DNA from: Bacteroidota bacterium
GTDB taxonomy: Bacteria > Bacteroidota > Bacteroidia > Bacteroidales > Bacteroidaceae
Direction of reading: 5' to 3'
Assembly: GCA_023415545.1 (NCBI GenBank)
Contig: JAEZKJ010000099.1
Coordinates: 1 to 38,541, forward strand
Length of the DNA: 38,541 nt
This document shows, piece after piece, positions 1 to 7,956 of the stretch. Numbering within the stretch: position 1 is the stretch's first letter; every line of letters begins with the position of its first letter. The notes beneath the pieces are model-generated. The model was given only the letters and a program-made list of their open reading frames with translations. It made no database searches and was not told the DNA's origin. A program made the translations under genes and the position numbers.

Positions 1-10
1 TTGTATAAAA

Positions 11-42
11 ATAAAGAGGGATATTATCCCTCTCTATTTTTT
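11..42 (+). terminator. Rho-independent terminator of a gene left of the window
   Basis: An 8-bp perfect stem (15-22 with 26-33) closes a 3-base loop and is followed by a T-rich run (37-42). No gene ends between base 1 and here on the plus strand, so it probably serves a gene lying left of the window. An A-rich left flank means it could also stop transcription arriving on the minus strand from the MscS-family gene. Confidence 0.65.
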
Positions 43-210
43 CAGCAGACACTTCTGCTTCGAAGTAATGATTTATCACAAACAATTACTCTATCAAACC
101 TTTAATCTAATACTATGAAAAACATAACTTATAAACATATTATTTAAGCCATTAGTTTTATAGATAACAATAAACTTTGTTAAATAAAGCACAATTAAGA
201 TTAAAAAGAA

Positions 211-1563
211 TCATATAATATTTGGCAATTTATCTATATTAATTTTACCCGACTCAATATGAGCATGAGTAATAATATCTTTTGAACTAATGTCCTGAAA
301 AGCACACAACTCAAATTGGGGTAGAATAGAAATGACGTATTCCATAACTTCTGATTGAATTGCCTCGAAACCAACCCAATTTGTTATTTTAGAAAAACAG
401 TAAACTTGAAGAGGAATACCTTGTGGCGTTGGATCAAGAGTACGCATCATATACATATACTCTTTATTTAATTTATTATTATCCTCAATGTAAAAAAGCA
501 TATGTTGCCTGAATAGCCCAAGGTTTGTATCTATAGTGCCATAAGATAAATTCGTGGGAATATCATCTGTTTGTTCTACACTATTTTTTTTGTTCTCCAA
601 TTCTTTATCAATGAAATCAGATAGTTTTTTATCAAACGACTTCATTTTAATAAGAAATTCAGGTGAACATCTTTTAATGGAATCTAAACTGATGTTGTAG
701 GAAAACATTATTCTTCTTCCTCCCGATTCTTTCATCGCTCTCCAATTTACAAGAGGAGAGGTTATGAGTGTATCAGGTGGAACAGTTATTATGGTGTTAT
801 CAAAATTTTCTATCTTTACGGTAGCAAGCGAAATATCTTTAACTATACCATTAACGGCAGTTCCGGGAATCTGTATCCAGTCACCAATATGAACCATATC
901 ATTTTCCGAAACTAACACTCCTGAAACAAATCCAATAATAATTCCTTTAAATATTAATAACAATACAGCAGCAAAAGCTGAAAGACCGGTTATTAATGTC
1001 ATTGGGGATTTGTCAAATAGTAAAGAGATAATGATAATAATCACCACAAATACAAATATGATATCTATAAGCTCAATGAATCCTTTGATAGGTTTATTTT
1101 GCCACTCCTCTTTCTTTTTTAATGCTTCAACTGCCGCATTGCCAACACCTTTTGCGGAGATTATAAGCATAACTAGGAAATATATCCATGTAATCTTTTC
1201 GCATATTATGAATAAATGAGAAGAGTTATCTAATGCAAAAGGTAAAAATCCCGATATAAGAAGAGGAGGGACAAGGTTAGAGATTTTTGATATCGCTTTA
1301 TTCTTGATAAGAGATTGAAGGAATGATAATTTTCTAAACTTCAAAAAACGATGAATAAAGTTTATAGCTAGAAGTCGAATTACTAAGCCTAATATTAATG
1401 CAACAATAACTATTATAACAATAAATATCAATTCATCTAACTCTGACAAGATATCATCTTTAACTCCTAAATATCTTAAGACATTTTTTATAGAAGAAAG
1501 AAGTGTTTTAGCAAACTCACTTTTGAACATAAACTTAAAAAACTCAATATATTGAGAGAACAC
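211..1563 (-). CDS. MscS-family mechanosensitive ion channel, YbdG/MscM-like
   Basis: Predicted inner-membrane channel that opens under membrane tension and releases solutes after osmotic downshock. The 450-residue protein has hydrophobic segments near residues 44-68, 95-112, 118-137, 163-183 and 188-218; the last is the pore-lining helix, rich in Gly and Ala. The beta domain follows at about 219-275, with GDWIQIPG, then DNTIITVPPDTLI and NWRAM. This run, and the later FSKITNWVGFEAIQSE-type segment near the C terminus, resemble E. coli YbdG rather than short MscS, and the length also fits YbdG (about 415 residues). It stands alone: the next gene upstream is divergent, and no gene lies downstream in the window. 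The family call is secure; the YbdG subgroup is inferred from motif resemblance. Confidence 0.9.
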   Translation of the reverse strand: MFSQYIEFFKFMFKSEFAKTLLSSIKNVLRYLGVKDDILSELDELIFIVIIVIVALILGLVIRLLAINFIHRFLKFRKLSFLQSLIKNKAISKISNLVPPLLISGFLPFALDNSSHLFIICEKITWIYFLVMLIISAKGVGNAAVEALKKKEEWQNKPIKGFIELIDIIFVFVVIIIIISLLFDKSPMTLITGLSAFAAVLLLIFKGIIIGFVSGVLVSENDMVHIGDWIQIPGTAVNGIVKDISLATVKIENFDNTIITVPPDTLITSPLVNWRAMKESGGRRIMFSYNISLDSIKRCSPEFLIKMKSFDKKLSDFIDKELENKKNSVEQTDDIPTNLSYGTIDTNLGLFRQHMLFYIEDNNKLNKEYMYMMRTLDPTPQGIPLQVYCFSKITNWVGFEAIQSEVMEYVISILPQFELCAFQDISSKDIITHAHIESGKINIDKLPNII

Positions 1564-1769
1564 TAAAAATGAATTTTAGTTCTTGTCAAGTGGCTTTAAG
1601 AGCAAGTTTATGACTGTTTTTGGTTTTTTTTCTAAAAAATGATAAGAAAAGTGAATATAAAAAAGAAAAATTTGTTAAAACCACGTGTAAAATTGCATTT
1701 TAAATATGATTATTCATAAAAAATAATTTATTTTGGTACGGTTTAATAATCTTTAAAAACATTAATAAT

Positions 1770-1946
1770 ATGAAAGAATTAGTTGCAAAAATCGCAGAAC
1801 TTACAGAAGCATTCCAAAAAGATGCTCAAGCACAAATTGAAAAAGGTAACAAAACAGCAGGTACTCGTGCTCGTAAAGCATCACTTGATATTGAGAAATT
1901 GATGAAAGAATTCAGAAAAGAATCTCTTGCTGCTTCTAAAAAATAA
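1770..1946 (+). CDS. Hc1-type histone H1-like small basic protein
   Basis: A 58-residue lysine-rich protein, MKELVAKIAELTEAFQKD followed by a basic stretch GNKTAGTRARKASLDIEKLM and ending in a Ser/Lys tail. It matches the pattern of the Bacteroidota histone H1-like Hc1 family (named after the chlamydial nucleoid protein): one amphipathic helical segment, an Arg/Lys patch and no aromatic core except Phe. Members are thought to bind DNA and condense the nucleoid. The ATG at 1770 follows an A-rich leader (TTAAAAACATTAATA), the usual weak Shine-Dalgarno style of this phylum. It is a single-gene unit closed by a strong hairpin at 1962-2005. Codons look well adapted (repeated GCA, AAA, CGT), consistent with high expression. 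Function is inferred from family only. Confidence 0.85.
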   Translation: MKELVAKIAELTEAFQKDAQAQIEKGNKTAGTRARKASLDIEKLMKEFRKESLAASKK

Positions 1947-1961
1947 TTTAGGTTACAGCAT

Positions 1962-2005
1962 AAAAAATAATAGCTATCATTTTATTATGGTAGCTATTAT
2001 TTTTT
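1962..2005 (+). terminator. Terminator of the Hc1-like gene
   Basis: A long hairpin: 1962-1976 pairs perfectly with 1991-2005, extended inward by one G-U and three further pairs around a 6-base loop. The right arm ends in a T run. It starts 15 bases after the stop codon. Its A-rich left arm would also let it stop transcription from the opposite side. Confidence 0.85.
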
Positions 2006-2079
2006 ATGGATAATATGGATAATATTGATAATTATAGTTAAATCTTTAAATAAATTAGATTAGCTATTTAATTTTATGT

Positions 2080-2607
2080 TTAAGGTAAGAATGGGGTATA
2101 TCTACCTCTATTAACTTCTACACTTATTCCAAAATTTCCATTCTTGGTCTTCATTTGAAAAGCTCCATTAAAATTATTTCTTTCCCAAGGTAAAGCTGAA
2201 GGATTAACTCTTTTATATCCATCGGCATCATATTCGCCACTGGTAGTTATTTTAATACCATTCTTAAAAGAAAATGTGGCATGATTTAGTGTTGTTTTAC
2301 TACCTATTGCAAAAGGTGAAAAGTTTGTGTAGTTTGAATAATAATCCGAACGACCATACTTCACTTTATCTTTATAAAAGTGAGTCACGTCAAACTTATT
2401 GTTATCATTCATCTCTCTCCAACTAAAAACCGGAACAGCCAAGGTAGGAGGAGCAGGCAATATGGTTTTCATATCTAAAAGATAACCATCTAGAATAATT
2501 AGTTCATCAATATTTAATTTTGTATTCGCATCCAACTGTTCAATATCTTGTGCAAACAATGCTGAAGAGAATAAGAATATTATTATAAATAAAGGTGCTC
2601 TTTTCAT
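2080..2607 (-). CDS. Exported protein of unknown function
   Basis: I do not recognise the family. The 175-residue protein starts with a Sec signal peptide (basic MKR, hydrophobic core 5-18, probable cleavage after the SALFAQ region near residue 20). The mature part is short and rich in Asn, Tyr, Lys and Phe, with alternating polar/hydrophobic stretches from about residue 95 onward (TTLNHATFSFKNGIKITTSG, then GNFGISVEVNRGRYTPFLP). These read like beta-strands. No Cys and no lipobox, so it is periplasmic or outer-membrane associated. A Bacteroides-type -7 box on the minus strand (TATCTTTG, 2636-2629) lies 22 bases upstream of the start. Nothing visible suggests truncation: it ends at a normal stop. 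The divergent neighbour lipB gives no functional hint. Confidence 0.6.
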   Translation of the reverse strand: MKRAPLFIIIFLFSSALFAQDIEQLDANTKLNIDELIILDGYLLDMKTILPAPPTLAVPVFSWREMNDNNKFDVTHFYKDKVKYGRSDYYSNYTNFSPFAIGSKTTLNHATFSFKNGIKITTSGEYDADGYKRVNPSALPWERNNFNGAFQMKTKNGNFGISVEVNRGRYTPFLP

Positions 2608-2628
2608 CTTTTTTACTTTTAATGTTTA

Positions 2629-2647
2629 CAAAGATAAACTATTTTTG
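2629..2647. promoter_or_regulatory. Back-to-back divergent -7 boxes between lipB and the exported protein gene
   Basis: The minus strand has TATCTTTG (2636-2629) and the plus strand TATTTTTG (2640-2647), both fitting TAnnTTTG, with only three bases between them. Neither has a clear TTTG -33 box at 19-20 bases. The two promoters would overlap, so polymerases probably compete for this 60-bp gap. Confidence 0.5.
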
Positions 2648-2667
2648 CTTTTATAATATGTAAATAA

Positions 2668-3333
2668 ATGAAAAGAGAAGATTGGGGTTTAATGCCATAT
2701 AATATAGCATGGGAGAAGCAGGAAGAGCTATTTAAAAATATAATAAGTTCTAAACTTGAAAACAGAAGTTATACGAACCATATAATTTTCGTTGAACATC
2801 CTCATGTATATACAATAGGAAGAAGTGGTAAAGAGTCGAATATGCTCATGAGCCAAAATTTTATAGAGTCAATAGGAGCTACTTTATATCATACCGATAG
2901 AGGTGGTGACATCACATATCATGGTCCGGGGCAAATAGTATGTTACCCAATAATTAATTTAGAAGAATTCAATTTAAAACTTCGAGAATACATCTATATT
3001 CTTGAGGAATCTGTCATTGAGACATGTCTTCATTATGGTATTAAAGCATCAAGAGTAGAGGGTGCTACAGGAGTGTGGTTGGATAAAGGGATGCCTGGTG
3101 AGAGGAAAATATGCGCAATAGGAGTGAGGTGCAGTCACTTTATAACTATGCATGGATTGGCATTAAATGTCAATACAGATTTAAAATATTTCAATTATAT
3201 AAACCCATGTGGTTTTACCAATAAAGGTGTTACCTCATTACAGAAAGAGTTAGGTCATGAAGTCAACATTAATGAGGTAACCGAGATTCTCTATCAAAGA
3301 ATATTATGTAATATTACAAAAAGAGGATCATGA
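2668..3333 (+). CDS. lipB: Octanoyl-[acyl-carrier-protein]:protein N-octanoyltransferase LipB
   Basis: Transfers octanoate from octanoyl-ACP to the lipoyl domains of 2-oxoacid dehydrogenases and GcvH, the first step of endogenous lipoate synthesis in the cytosol. The 221-residue length is normal. Visible marks are HPHVYTIGRSGK (45-56), the signature DRGGDITYHGPGQIVCYP (77-94), catalytic Lys147 in RKICAIGVR and the acyl-accepting Cys181 in NPCG. ATG at 2668 sits 20 bases after a TAnnTTTG box, which supports this start. The gene ends tail to tail with the NhaC gene: the palindrome TCATGA (3328-3333) carries both stop codons. lipA is not in the window. Confidence 0.97.
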   Translation: MKREDWGLMPYNIAWEKQEELFKNIISSKLENRSYTNHIIFVEHPHVYTIGRSGKESNMLMSQNFIESIGATLYHTDRGGDITYHGPGQIVCYPIINLEEFNLKLREYIYILEESVIETCLHYGIKASRVEGATGVWLDKGMPGERKICAIGVRCSHFITMHGLALNVNTDLKYFNYINPCGFTNKGVTSLQKELGHEVNINEVTEILYQRILCNITKRGS

Positions 3334-4635
3334 ATATTTTTTAGGATAACGAAAAACAATACTTAATATTGCAAATATACCAATACCGATTGGGTAATAA
3401 AGGTATTCAATAATATTCATAGGAGATAGAGAGGCTAATTTTGAAGCTATTAGTATCTGCGCACCATAAGGAATTAGTCCTTGAATTACACACGAAAAAG
3501 TATCGAGTATACTTGCGCATTTACGAGCATCAACATTATATTTTTTAGCAATATCCTTAGCTATAGGCCCCACAGATATAATTGCTATGGTATTGTTTGC
3601 TGTACATATATTAGCTAAACTTACAAGAGAAGCAATAGAGAATTCAGCTCCTCTTTTACCCTTAATATGACGAGTTAACAAATTGATAATATATTCAATA
3701 CCACCATTAAATCGGATAAGTTCTAACATTCCACCCGCAAGAAGTGTAATGATAATCAAATCACCCATTCCTGCTACTCCATTTCCTACTGAATTTAAGA
3801 AATCGAATAGTGAATAATTGCCATAAGATATTCCTATTACTGCAGTTGAAAGTATTCCAAGAAGCAATACAATGGTAACATTAACACCAGCAATGGCAGA
3901 AATTAAAACAACTACATAAGGAATTATTTTAAACCACTCTATATTACCAACCTCTGTAATACTATACAAGTCAACACCTGAATAGATATAATAAATTAAG
4001 ACTAAGAAAGCAGCCGGAAGAGCTATCATAAAATTGACTCTAAACTTATCTCTCATTGAGCAACCTTGAGTTCGCGTTGCGGCAATTGTTGTATCAGAAA
4101 TAAAAGATAAGTTATCGCCAAAAAAAGATCCTCCAACAACAATAGCAATCATAAAAGCCATATCAATACCTGTTTTGGATGATAATGCAGCAACTACAGG
4201 AACAAGTGCAACAATAGTACCTACTGAAGTTCCAATTGATAATGATATAAAACATGAAGCAATAAATATTCCGGCCAAAAGCATATTACCTGGTAAATAC
4301 TTCAATGTCATATTTACTGTAGAATCTATGGCACCAATATCTTTTGCACACTGCGCAAAAGCACCCGCAAGAATAAAAATCCATATCATCAACATGATAT
4401 TCTTGTTAGAGGCACCATAGGAAAACTGAGCTATTCGTTCATTAATGGAAAGCCCTTTGGTGATAAAAATTGCATATATTGATGATATTAAAAATGCAAC
4501 GGAGATGGGTACTTTATAAAAATCGTTTACAATTATCGATGTTACCAAATAAAGGCTAAGAAAAACTAAAAGAGGGCTCAAAGCCAATAAGTTAGGTTTA
4601 ATTTTAAATTTGTCAATATTATTATTATAACTCAT
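3328..4635 (-). CDS. NhaC-family Na+/H+ antiporter
   Basis: Polytopic inner-membrane protein that exports Na+ (or exchanges a related substrate) against protons. From the ATG at 4635 it has 435 residues, with about eleven or twelve hydrophobic segments. The conserved core is easy to see: SIGTSVGTIVALVPVV, then VVGGSFFGDNLSFISDTTIAATRTQG, and later CTANNTIAIISVGPIA with GLIPYGAQ near the C terminus. The frame extends upstream to a TTG at 4659, but that codon lies inside the probable -7 box (TATATTTG, 4664-4657), so I place the start at 4635. It converges on lipB with a 6-base overlap and no space for a terminator. Some NhaC-like members exchange other ions or organic substrates; substrate is not readable here. 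Confidence 0.9.
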   Translation of the reverse strand: MSYNNNIDKFKIKPNLLALSPLLVFLSLYLVTSIIVNDFYKVPISVAFLISSIYAIFITKGLSINERIAQFSYGASNKNIMLMIWIFILAGAFAQCAKDIGAIDSTVNMTLKYLPGNMLLAGIFIASCFISLSIGTSVGTIVALVPVVAALSSKTGIDMAFMIAIVVGGSFFGDNLSFISDTTIAATRTQGCSMRDKFRVNFMIALPAAFLVLIYYIYSGVDLYSITEVGNIEWFKIIPYVVVLISAIAGVNVTIVLLLGILSTAVIGISYGNYSLFDFLNSVGNGVAGMGDLIIITLLAGGMLELIRFNGGIEYIINLLTRHIKGKRGAEFSIASLVSLANICTANNTIAIISVGPIAKDIAKKYNVDARKCASILDTFSCVIQGLIPYGAQILIASKLASLSPMNIIEYLYYPIGIGIFAILSIVFRYPKKYS

Positions 4636-4656
4636 AACATTCAAAAAAATAGAGTA

Positions 4657-4664
4657 CAAATATA
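4657..4664 (-). promoter_or_regulatory. -7 box of the NhaC gene promoter
   Basis: TATATTTG on the minus strand fits the Bacteroides TAnnTTTG consensus and lies about 22 bases before the ATG at 4635. No clear TTTG is seen at the -33 position, which falls inside the upstream terminator hairpin. Confidence 0.45.
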
Positions 4665-4706
4665 CAAAAAAATGAAGCTAATTAAAATGGATTAATAAGC
4701 TTCATT
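4664..4706 (-). terminator. Terminator of the LacI-family gene
   Basis: A 9-bp outer stem (4671-4679 with 4698-4706) and a 5-bp inner stem around a 6-base loop are followed on the minus strand by a run of T (4670-4665). It sits downstream of the LacI-family gene and just upstream of the NhaC promoter, separating the two transcripts. Confidence 0.75.
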
Positions 4707-4822
4707 ATCATTTTATTTAACAATTAAATCATTTTATAATTTATATATAAATAGAATGAATTAATCAGTAAGTAGATATGTACGTTTCGAGGAAGTGTAT
4801 AAAAAATTAGAAAAGCATAAAC

Positions 4823-5884
4823 TTACTTATCTGAGTCAAGATAAAACTCTAAATTATCTAAATTGAGAAGTGTTATAGGCATATAGTTATCTCTTTTAAC
4901 CTCTTTTTTAAAGATTAAGTGATTACATAAACTCTCTATGCTTTTATAACCTTGAGTTATTGGTTGTTGAGCAATAAGGAATTCCACATATCCTTCTTTT
5001 AAACAATTTACATTTCTATCAAGTAAGTCATATCCAATAAGCTTAAAATTTTTAATTTTATTTTTCATGAGATATTCCCCTATATGATAAACTTTAGAAT
5101 TGAAAGTTATGCCACAAGTAACATCGGGATTGAAAATAAAAAAATTATCCATTATTGGTTTATAATCTTCTGTATCGTGTGCTGAGAGATTAACTTCAAC
5201 AATTCTACAACATGGATAATTTGTCTTCATAAATTTTCTAAACCCTATCTCACGATGTTCCTGTTGATTTGAGGTTAACCTACCTTTATATATTTGTCGA
5301 AATATTACAATTTTTCGATGATTCTCAGCAATTAACATTGCAATTCTACCAGCAAAATATCCACTCTTTTCCGAATTTTGTCCGTAGAATGCAAGAGGGT
5401 GCAAGTTTTTAATAGTAGAGTCTATAAAAACGTATGGTATTTTCTCTTTTTCTATTTTTTCAATAAATGGAGTAGTTATTTCAGCAGTAGTAGGCGAAAG
5501 AATAATGCCATCAGGCTTAAGTTCTAAAGATTTATTAGCAATATCTAGAAATGAGTTTAATTTGATTTGATCATAATAAACTATAGTCATAGTAATATTA
5601 AAATCAGAATAGTTGGAAACAGCTTTTTTCATACCATTTTCAACAGCTTCCCAATATTCACCTTTTGAATGTTTAGGAAGAATACATACGAAATGGTATT
5701 TCTTATTAGTAGCCAATGCACTAGCATACATATTAGGTTGATAATTTAGTTGTTCTAATATTGCTTCAACCTTTTTCTTGCTGCTTTCCGACACACCACT
5801 ACGTCCATGTAGTACTCTATCTACAGTTCCTACTGATACATCAGCTAACTTTGCTATATCCTTTATTCTTACTCTTTCAGGCAT
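4823..5884 (-). CDS. LacI-family transcriptional regulator, probable repressor of hexuronate genes
   Basis: A 353-residue DNA-binding regulator. The N-terminal helix-turn-helix is plain: VRIKDIAKLADVSVGTVDRV (5-24), then LHGRSGVS. The hinge segment NYQPNMYASALA contains Leu57, the hinge leucine that intercalates at a central CG in LacI-type operators. Residues 63-340 form a periplasmic-binding-protein-like sensor domain for a small sugar-type ligand. It is divergent from kdgK-eda, and CG-centred palindromes lie on the kdgK and uxaC start regions, so I infer that it controls hexuronate or 2-keto-3-deoxygluconate catabolism. The ligand is a guess (KDG or a hexuronate). I see no matching operator on its own promoter side, so autoregulation is unsupported. 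Confidence 0.9.
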   Translation of the reverse strand: MPERVRIKDIAKLADVSVGTVDRVLHGRSGVSESSKKKVEAILEQLNYQPNMYASALATNKKYHFVCILPKHSKGEYWEAVENGMKKAVSNYSDFNITMTIVYYDQIKLNSFLDIANKSLELKPDGIILSPTTAEITTPFIEKIEKEKIPYVFIDSTIKNLHPLAFYGQNSEKSGYFAGRIAMLIAENHRKIVIFRQIYKGRLTSNQQEHREIGFRKFMKTNYPCCRIVEVNLSAHDTEDYKPIMDNFFIFNPDVTCGITFNSKVYHIGEYLMKNKIKNFKLIGYDLLDRNVNCLKEGYVEFLIAQQPITQGYKSIESLCNHLIFKKEVKRDNYMPITLLNLDNLEFYLDSDK

Positions 5885-5952
5885 CTCTAATATATTATAT
5901 CCGATGTTTACTATAAAAAAACAAAAAACATTTCACAAATATATAACATATT

Positions 5953-5983
5953 TTTGATATTTTAAAAATAAACTTTATCTTTG
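5953..5983 (+). promoter_or_regulatory. kdgK-eda promoter
   Basis: TTTG (5953-5956), a 19-base spacer and TATCTTTG (5976-5983) match the Bacteroides -33/-7 consensus exactly. Transcription should begin near 5990, giving a leader of about 68 bases before the kdgK ATG. Confidence 0.8.
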
Positions 5984-5994
5984 TGTGCGTACAC
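5983..5994 (+). promoter_or_regulatory. LacI-type operator over the kdgK transcription start
   Basis: GTGTGCGTACAC is an imperfect palindrome (10 of 12 positions self-complementary) with a central CG, the form bound by LacI-family dimers. Its first G is the last base of the -7 box, so a bound repressor would cover the start site. The LacI-family gene is adjacent and divergent. A related site sits at the same position in the uxaC promoter. Confidence 0.6.
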
Positions 5995-6057
5995 GACAGA
6001 ACTTTTTTAATAAAAAAAGATAGATATAATTAATTTAATATAAATAAAGATTATAAT

Positions 6058-7080
6058 ATGGGAAAAATCATTACCCTTGGAGAGATTATGTTAAGACTCT
6101 CAACTCCTGGAAATACAAGATTTGTTCAATCAGATTCATTTGATGTAGTATACGGAGGTGGTGAAGCTAATGTAGCTGTAAGTTGCGCAAATTATGGCCA
6201 CGATGCATATTTTGTTACAAAACTTCCTACTCATGAGATTGGGCAATCAGCAGTTAATGCTTTAAGAAAATATGGTGTTAAAACAGATTATATCAGCCGT
6301 GGAGGTGATAGAGTGGGTATCTATTATTTAGAAACCGGTGCATCAATGCGACCAAGTAAGGTAATTTATGATCGTGCTCATTCATCTATTGCTGAAGCAA
6401 CAATAGAAGATTTTGATTTTGATGAAATCATGAAAGGAGCAGATTGGTTCCATTGGTCGGGTATAACCCCTGCTATTTCAGATAAAGCAGCTGAACTTAC
6501 TCGTCTTGCTTGTGAAGCAGCTAAAAGAAATGGAGTAACTGTATCTGTTGATTTAAATTTCCGTAAGAAACTATGGACAAAAGAGAAAGCTCAATCAATA
6601 ATGAAACCACTTATGCAATATGTTGATGTATGCATTGGTAATGAAGAGGATGCAGAGCTTTGCTTAGGCTTTAAACCTAATGCTAATGTAGAGGCGGGAG
6701 AGACAAATGCAGAAGGATATAAGGGTATATTTAAAGAGATGGCCGAAGAGTTCAACTTTAAATATGTTATCTCAACACTTCGTGAATCTTATTCTGCTAC
6801 ACATAATGGATGGAAAGCAATGATTTATAATGGAGAAGAGTTTTATGTATCAAAACATTATGATATTGACCCTATTATTGACCGTGTTGGTGGAGGTGAT
6901 TCTTTCTCTGGAGGTATTATTCATGGATTGTTGACAAAACCTAATCAAGGTGAAGCACTTGAATTTGCAGTAGCCGCATCAGCTCTTAAGCATACAATTA
7001 ATGGTGACTTTAATCTTGTATCTGTTCAAGAGGTGGAGGCATTAGCCGGTGGAGATGCTAGTGGTCGTGTACAAAGATAA
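6058..7080 (+). CDS. kdgK: 2-keto-3-deoxygluconate kinase (PfkB family)
   Basis: Phosphorylates 2-keto-3-deoxygluconate (KDG) to KDPG with ATP in the cytosol, the step before aldolase cleavage in hexuronate catabolism. The 340-residue protein has the PfkB start (ITLGEIMLRLS, 5-15), the sugar-binding YGGGEANVAVSCANYG (32-47) and the C-terminal PfkB signature DRVGGGDSFSGG (275-286), where Asp281 is the catalytic base. It is followed after 11 bases by eda, which fixes KDG rather than another sugar as the probable substrate. Expression is likely controlled at the operator at 5983. The long A-rich leader has no conventional Shine-Dalgarno, as usual in this phylum. Confidence 0.93.
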   Translation: MGKIITLGEIMLRLSTPGNTRFVQSDSFDVVYGGGEANVAVSCANYGHDAYFVTKLPTHEIGQSAVNALRKYGVKTDYISRGGDRVGIYYLETGASMRPSKVIYDRAHSSIAEATIEDFDFDEIMKGADWFHWSGITPAISDKAAELTRLACEAAKRNGVTVSVDLNFRKKLWTKEKAQSIMKPLMQYVDVCIGNEEDAELCLGFKPNANVEAGETNAEGYKGIFKEMAEEFNFKYVISTLRESYSATHNGWKAMIYNGEEFYVSKHYDIDPIIDRVGGGDSFSGGIIHGLLTKPNQGEALEFAVAASALKHTINGDFNLVSVQEVEALAGGDASGRVQR

Positions 7081-7091
7081 AAAAGATAAAT

Positions 7092-7766
7092 ATGGCAAAA
7101 TTCGATAAAATAGCAGTCTTAAATAAGATTGGCTCAACAGGAATGGTTCCGGTATTCTACAATAAAGATGCAGAAGTTGCTAAAAATGTAGTTAAAGCTT
7201 GCTACGATGGTGGAGTTAGAGCTTTTGAATTTACTAACAGAGGTGATTTTGCTCATGAAGTGTTTGCTGAAGTTGTAAAATTTGCTGCAAAAGAGTGTCC
7301 TGAAATGGCAATAGGAGTAGGATCTATTGTTGACCCTGCTACAGCTGCTCTATACATTCAATTAGGAGCATGTTTTGTTGTTGGTCCTCTTTTTAATCCG
7401 GAAATAGCAAAAATTTGCAACCGCAGACTAATCGCATATACTCCAGGTTGTGGAAGTGTTTCTGAAGTTGGCGCAGCTCAAGAATTAGGATGTGATCTTT
7501 GTAAAATATTCCCAGGTGATGTTCTAGGAACAAAACTTGTTAAAGGATTATTAGCTCCAATGCCATGGAGTAAACTTATGGTAACAGGTGGAGTTGAACC
7601 TACTAAAGAAAATATTACTTCTTGGGTAAAAGCAGGAGTTTTCTGTGTTGGCATGGGTTCAAAACTTTTCCCTAATGATAAAGTTGCTGCTAAAGATTGG
7701 CAATATGTAACCAATAAATGCCAAGAGGCATTAAATTACATCCAAGAAGCAAGATCAGAGAAATAA
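7092..7766 (+). CDS. eda: KDPG / 4-hydroxy-2-oxoglutarate aldolase
   Basis: Class I aldolase that cleaves KDPG to pyruvate and glyceraldehyde 3-phosphate; many family members also act on 4-hydroxy-2-oxoglutarate. The 224-residue TIM barrel shows the general-base Glu46 in GGVRAFEFTNR (41-50), the Schiff-base Lys138 in CKIFPGD and the phosphate-binding end VTGGVEPTKENI with GVFCVGMGS. It forms an operon with kdgK (11-base gap), and the pair ends at the hairpin at 7841. With UxaC encoded elsewhere in the window, it completes the lower part of the glucuronate route; the oxidoreductase and dehydratase steps are not present here. Confidence 0.94.
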   Translation: MAKFDKIAVLNKIGSTGMVPVFYNKDAEVAKNVVKACYDGGVRAFEFTNRGDFAHEVFAEVVKFAAKECPEMAIGVGSIVDPATAALYIQLGACFVVGPLFNPEIAKICNRRLIAYTPGCGSVSEVGAAQELGCDLCKIFPGDVLGTKLVKGLLAPMPWSKLMVTGGVEPTKENITSWVKAGVFCVGMGSKLFPNDKVAAKDWQYVTNKCQEALNYIQEARSEK

Positions 7767-7840
7767 TACTTTTTCTTAATGTTAGTGAATAAAATTAAGA
7801 GATAAGTAGTAAGCATAATAATTTTCTATGGATGATGATA

Positions 7841-7867
7841 AAAGAGACCGAAATCGGTCTCTTTTTT
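7841..7867 (+). terminator. kdgK-eda operon terminator
   Basis: A 10-bp perfect GC-rich stem (7841-7850 with 7855-7864) around a 4-base loop, ending in six T residues (7862-7867). It lies 75 bases after the eda stop codon. Confidence 0.9.
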
Positions 7868-7900
7868 ATTACATTATTTCTGTATCAAATTTTTTTCTTG

Positions 7901-7908
7901 TAAATTTG
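7901..7908 (+). promoter_or_regulatory. -7 box of the ileS promoter
   Basis: TAAATTTG fits TAnnTTTG and lies about 50 bases before the ileS ATG. The -33 region has only a weak T-rich match (around 7877-7882). Confidence 0.5.
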
Positions 7909-7956
7909 CAGTTTTAAAAATAAGCAGTAGAAAATAAAGGAAAACAAAATATAATT

